From positions 1-23,631 of the forward strand of contig JBHJHD010000164.1 in the NCBI GenBank assembly GCA_050331115.1: 23,631 nucleotides of DNA, written 5' to 3'. The position numbers and the translations under genes are program-made. This stretch comes from JBCCAG01 sp050331115. GTDB lineage: Bacteria; Cyanobacteriota; Cyanobacteriia; CAKZMO01. Within the stretch, counting starts at the first letter, position 1. The number at the start of each line of letters is the position of its first letter. Shown in pieces: positions 21,878-23,631 of this stretch. Under the pieces are notes generated by a model. That model saw only the letters and a list, made by a program, of their open reading frames with translations. It did no database searches and had not been told where the DNA came from.

Positions 21878-23631
21878 ATGCTAATGGCTTCTCACCGCGC
21901 TGTTTCAGTTTCGCTGTCTGCTTTGGGGATGTTGATGCTGCCTCTACCGGCGCTGGCCCAAAGCCTAATTGTGCCGGATGACACCTTAGGTGACGAGCGA
22001 TCGCAAGTTCTTGAGGATTTTGGCACCTTTGACGGTCAACCCGTAGAGGTTATTCAAGGCGGCGCGCGGCGCGGTCAGAATCTATTTCACAGCTTCGAAG
22101 AATTCAATGTGGACGATGGGCGAGGGGCCTTCTTTTTTAGCCCTGCCGACACGGAGACTATCTTTAGCCGGGTCACGGGCAACAACCCGTCGAATATCTT
22201 AGGAGTCCTGGGCACCTTTGGCGATGCGCTGCCCGATTTGTTTTTCATCAACCCAAACGGCATTATTTTTGGGGAAAACGCCACCCTAGTGCTGGATGGT
22301 TCATTCGTTGCCACCACCGCCGACGCGATTCAGTTTGGCGAGCGGGGCTTCTTTAGCGCCAATACCCCTGAAGCCCCTTCAGAATTGTTGACCATTGATC
22401 CATCGGCGTTCCTATTTAGCCAGCCCTCCCCCGGCGATATCCTCAATACCGCTGTAGAGCCCGTGGTAGGGCTGAGGGTGCCAGACGGCCGCAGTCTTAT
22501 CCTGCTTGGGGGAAACGTCACCTTAGACGCGAGTCAGGCTCCCGAGGCGGGCGACGGCGGCGTCAGCGCCTTGGGGGGCCGCGTTGAGCTTGGGGGGCTG
22601 CTGGGTACGGGCACCGTTGGACTTGACATTGAAGGCGATCTTTTCTCTCTCACATTTCCCCAAGATGTCCCCAGAGCAAACGTCTCTATCGTCAATGGAG
22701 CAGGCGTTAACGCCATTAATATCAGCGATGGCGATGGCGGCGCTATTGCGATCCGGGGGAACAATATCGATATTCTGGGGGAAAGCATCTTATTAAGCGG
22801 AATTAGTGCCAGTTTTGAAAATCCGGACGGGCAATCTGGGGATGTCATTATCGACGCTACGGGAGACATTACGATCGCAGACAATAGCCAAATCAACAAT
22901 TCTGTCGCGGGGTTAGGCGATAGCGGGGACATCCGAATTACGGCGTCATCCGTCACCATCAGCGACGGCAGCGTTGTTTCTGCGGTCTTCGGCGAGGGGG
23001 ATTCTGGGATTGTCTCCATAGCAGCATCTGATGCCTTGACGATGACGGGTGGGGGAACCAATATTGCTAGTACCGTCTCGTCGTTTACTTTACCTGGATT
23101 TCCCACAATCCCAGCGACAGGCGGTGAGGGTGAAATCAATTTTGAAGCCCGTCAAATCATCATTGAGGATGGCCCTCTAATCGCCACGACGTCAATTTCC
23201 GGCGAAGCCGATGTGGGTAACGTCAGCCTTGCGGCTACAGAGTCTATTCGCCTAGATGGCGCGGCAACCAACATTCAATCAGCGACCAGCGGGCAAGGCG
23301 ATGCTGGGAACATTGTCATTACTGCGCCAGTGCTAGAGGTCCTGAACGGTGCATCGCTGTTCGCTGTCGCCGACGATGGAAGCATCGGTGATGCTGGTGA
23401 CGTAATTATCACGGCGAGCGATCGCGTCACCTTTTCCGGTTTTGTGGATGGTGAAATCGCCGATTCAATCGTCAGTACTGTAGAAGTTGGGGCTGTTGGA
23501 AACGGCGGCAGTGTGATGATCACCACTGGAAATCTAGAACTCCTTGATGGATCTCAGATTCAAACGTCGACTAGCGGTCAGGGAAATGCAGGCCGCGTTG
23601 CCCTAACGGCCCGCGATCGCATCACCATCAG
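21878..23631 (+). CDS. FhaB-like two-partner-secretion exoprotein (TpsA), 5' part
   Basis: 584 codons are visible and the frame is open at the right edge. It starts at ATG 21878 (MLMASHRAVS; Met at 21884 and GTG at 21875 are alternatives; no strong ribosome-binding site). A signal peptide ends near PALA-QS (about residue 28). The haemagglutination-activity/TPS domain follows, with QNLFHSFEEFNVDDG, NPSNILGVLGTF and the hallmark FFINPNGIIFG around residues 65-135. Beyond residue ~300 come repeats of the form GDAGNIVITA and GNGGSVMITT alternating with LxxxNGAS-type turns, typical of a right-handed beta-helix. Such proteins cross the outer membrane through an FhaC/ShlB-type pore and act as adhesins or surface filaments. 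No partner pore gene is in the window. Confidence 0.92.
   Translation, partial: MLMASHRAVSVSLSALGMLMLPLPALAQSLIVPDDTLGDERSQVLEDFGTFDGQPVEVIQGGARRGQNLFHSFEEFNVDDGRGAFFFSPADTETIFSRVTGNNPSNILGVLGTFGDALPDLFFINPNGIIFGENATLVLDGSFVATTADAIQFGERGFFSANTPEAPSELLTIDPSAFLFSQPSPGDILNTAVEPVVGLRVPDGRSLILLGGNVTLDASQAPEAGDGGVSALGGRVELGGLLGTGTVGLDIEGDLFSLTFPQDVPRANVSIVNGAGVNAINISDGDGGAIAIRGNNIDILGESILLSGISASFENPDGQSGDVIIDATGDITIADNSQINNSVAGLGDSGDIRITASSVTISDGSVVSAVFGEGDSGIVSIAASDALTMTGGGTNIASTVSSFTLPGFPTIPATGGEGEINFEARQIIIEDGPLIATTSISGEADVGNVSLAATESIRLDGAATNIQSATSGQGDAGNIVITAPVLEVLNGASLFAVADDGSIGDAGDVIITASDRVTFSGFVDGEIADSIVSTVEVGAVGNGGSVMITTGNLELLDGSQIQTSTSGQGNAGRVALTARDRITI

Noticed and set aside
22534..23139. 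A 201-codon minus-strand open frame inside the TpsA gene
   Set aside because: Ser/Pro-rich shadow of the repetitive beta-helix coding sequence; the plus frame has a signal peptide and the TPS motifs.

Overview
The window comes from a GC-rich cyanobacterium. The octamer GCGATCGC (HIP1) recurs through most genes, and several protein families are ones known mainly from cyanobacteria: DUF928, the DUF1400-type secreted hydrolase, the TPR-CHAT protein, and the FhaB-type two-partner-secretion exoprotein. A filamentous Leptolyngbya-like lineage would fit, but the sequence does not settle the genus.

Left part (1-13.5 kb): mostly housekeeping, envelope and lipid-related genes on both strands. A partial gene runs off the left edge. 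Then come a GH57/DUF3536 glycoside hydrolase, tRNA-Leu(GAG) with a strong intrinsic terminator, a stand-alone fatty-acyl-AMP ligase, and a polytopic membrane protein divergent from it. Next is a secreted protein of exactly seven FG-GAP/VCBS-like units (predicted seven-bladed propeller), convergent with a DUF1400 alpha/beta hydrolase. A decayed AAA-type ATPase pseudogene follows, then a membrane-anchored BEM46-like hydrolase and a GT39-like membrane glycosyltransferase.

Right part (13.5-23.6 kb): a surface/exoprotein neighbourhood. It holds a small TPR protein, a secreted DUF928 protein, a secreted TPR-CHAT (caspase-like) protein with its His/Cys dyad present, an EamA transporter, a serralysin-type RTX metalloprotease, and the first 584 codons of an FhaB-like TpsA exoprotein cut by the right edge. 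DUF928, CHAT and TpsA genes are, as I recall, often neighbours in cyanobacteria; the RTX protease between them is the unusual member. The gaps here are rich in relics: broken small genes near 18 kb, a palindrome cluster near 19.4 kb, and a 0.8 kb gap at 21.1-21.9 kb with an inverted pair of dispersed repeats and a possible IS200/IS605 transposase fossil.

A recurring theme is short in-frame tandem duplication (15, 18 and 24 bp periods) inside at least four unrelated genes, plus a 17 bp tandem repeat in one intergenic gap. I see no CRISPR array, rRNA, complete insertion sequence, integrase or riboswitch.
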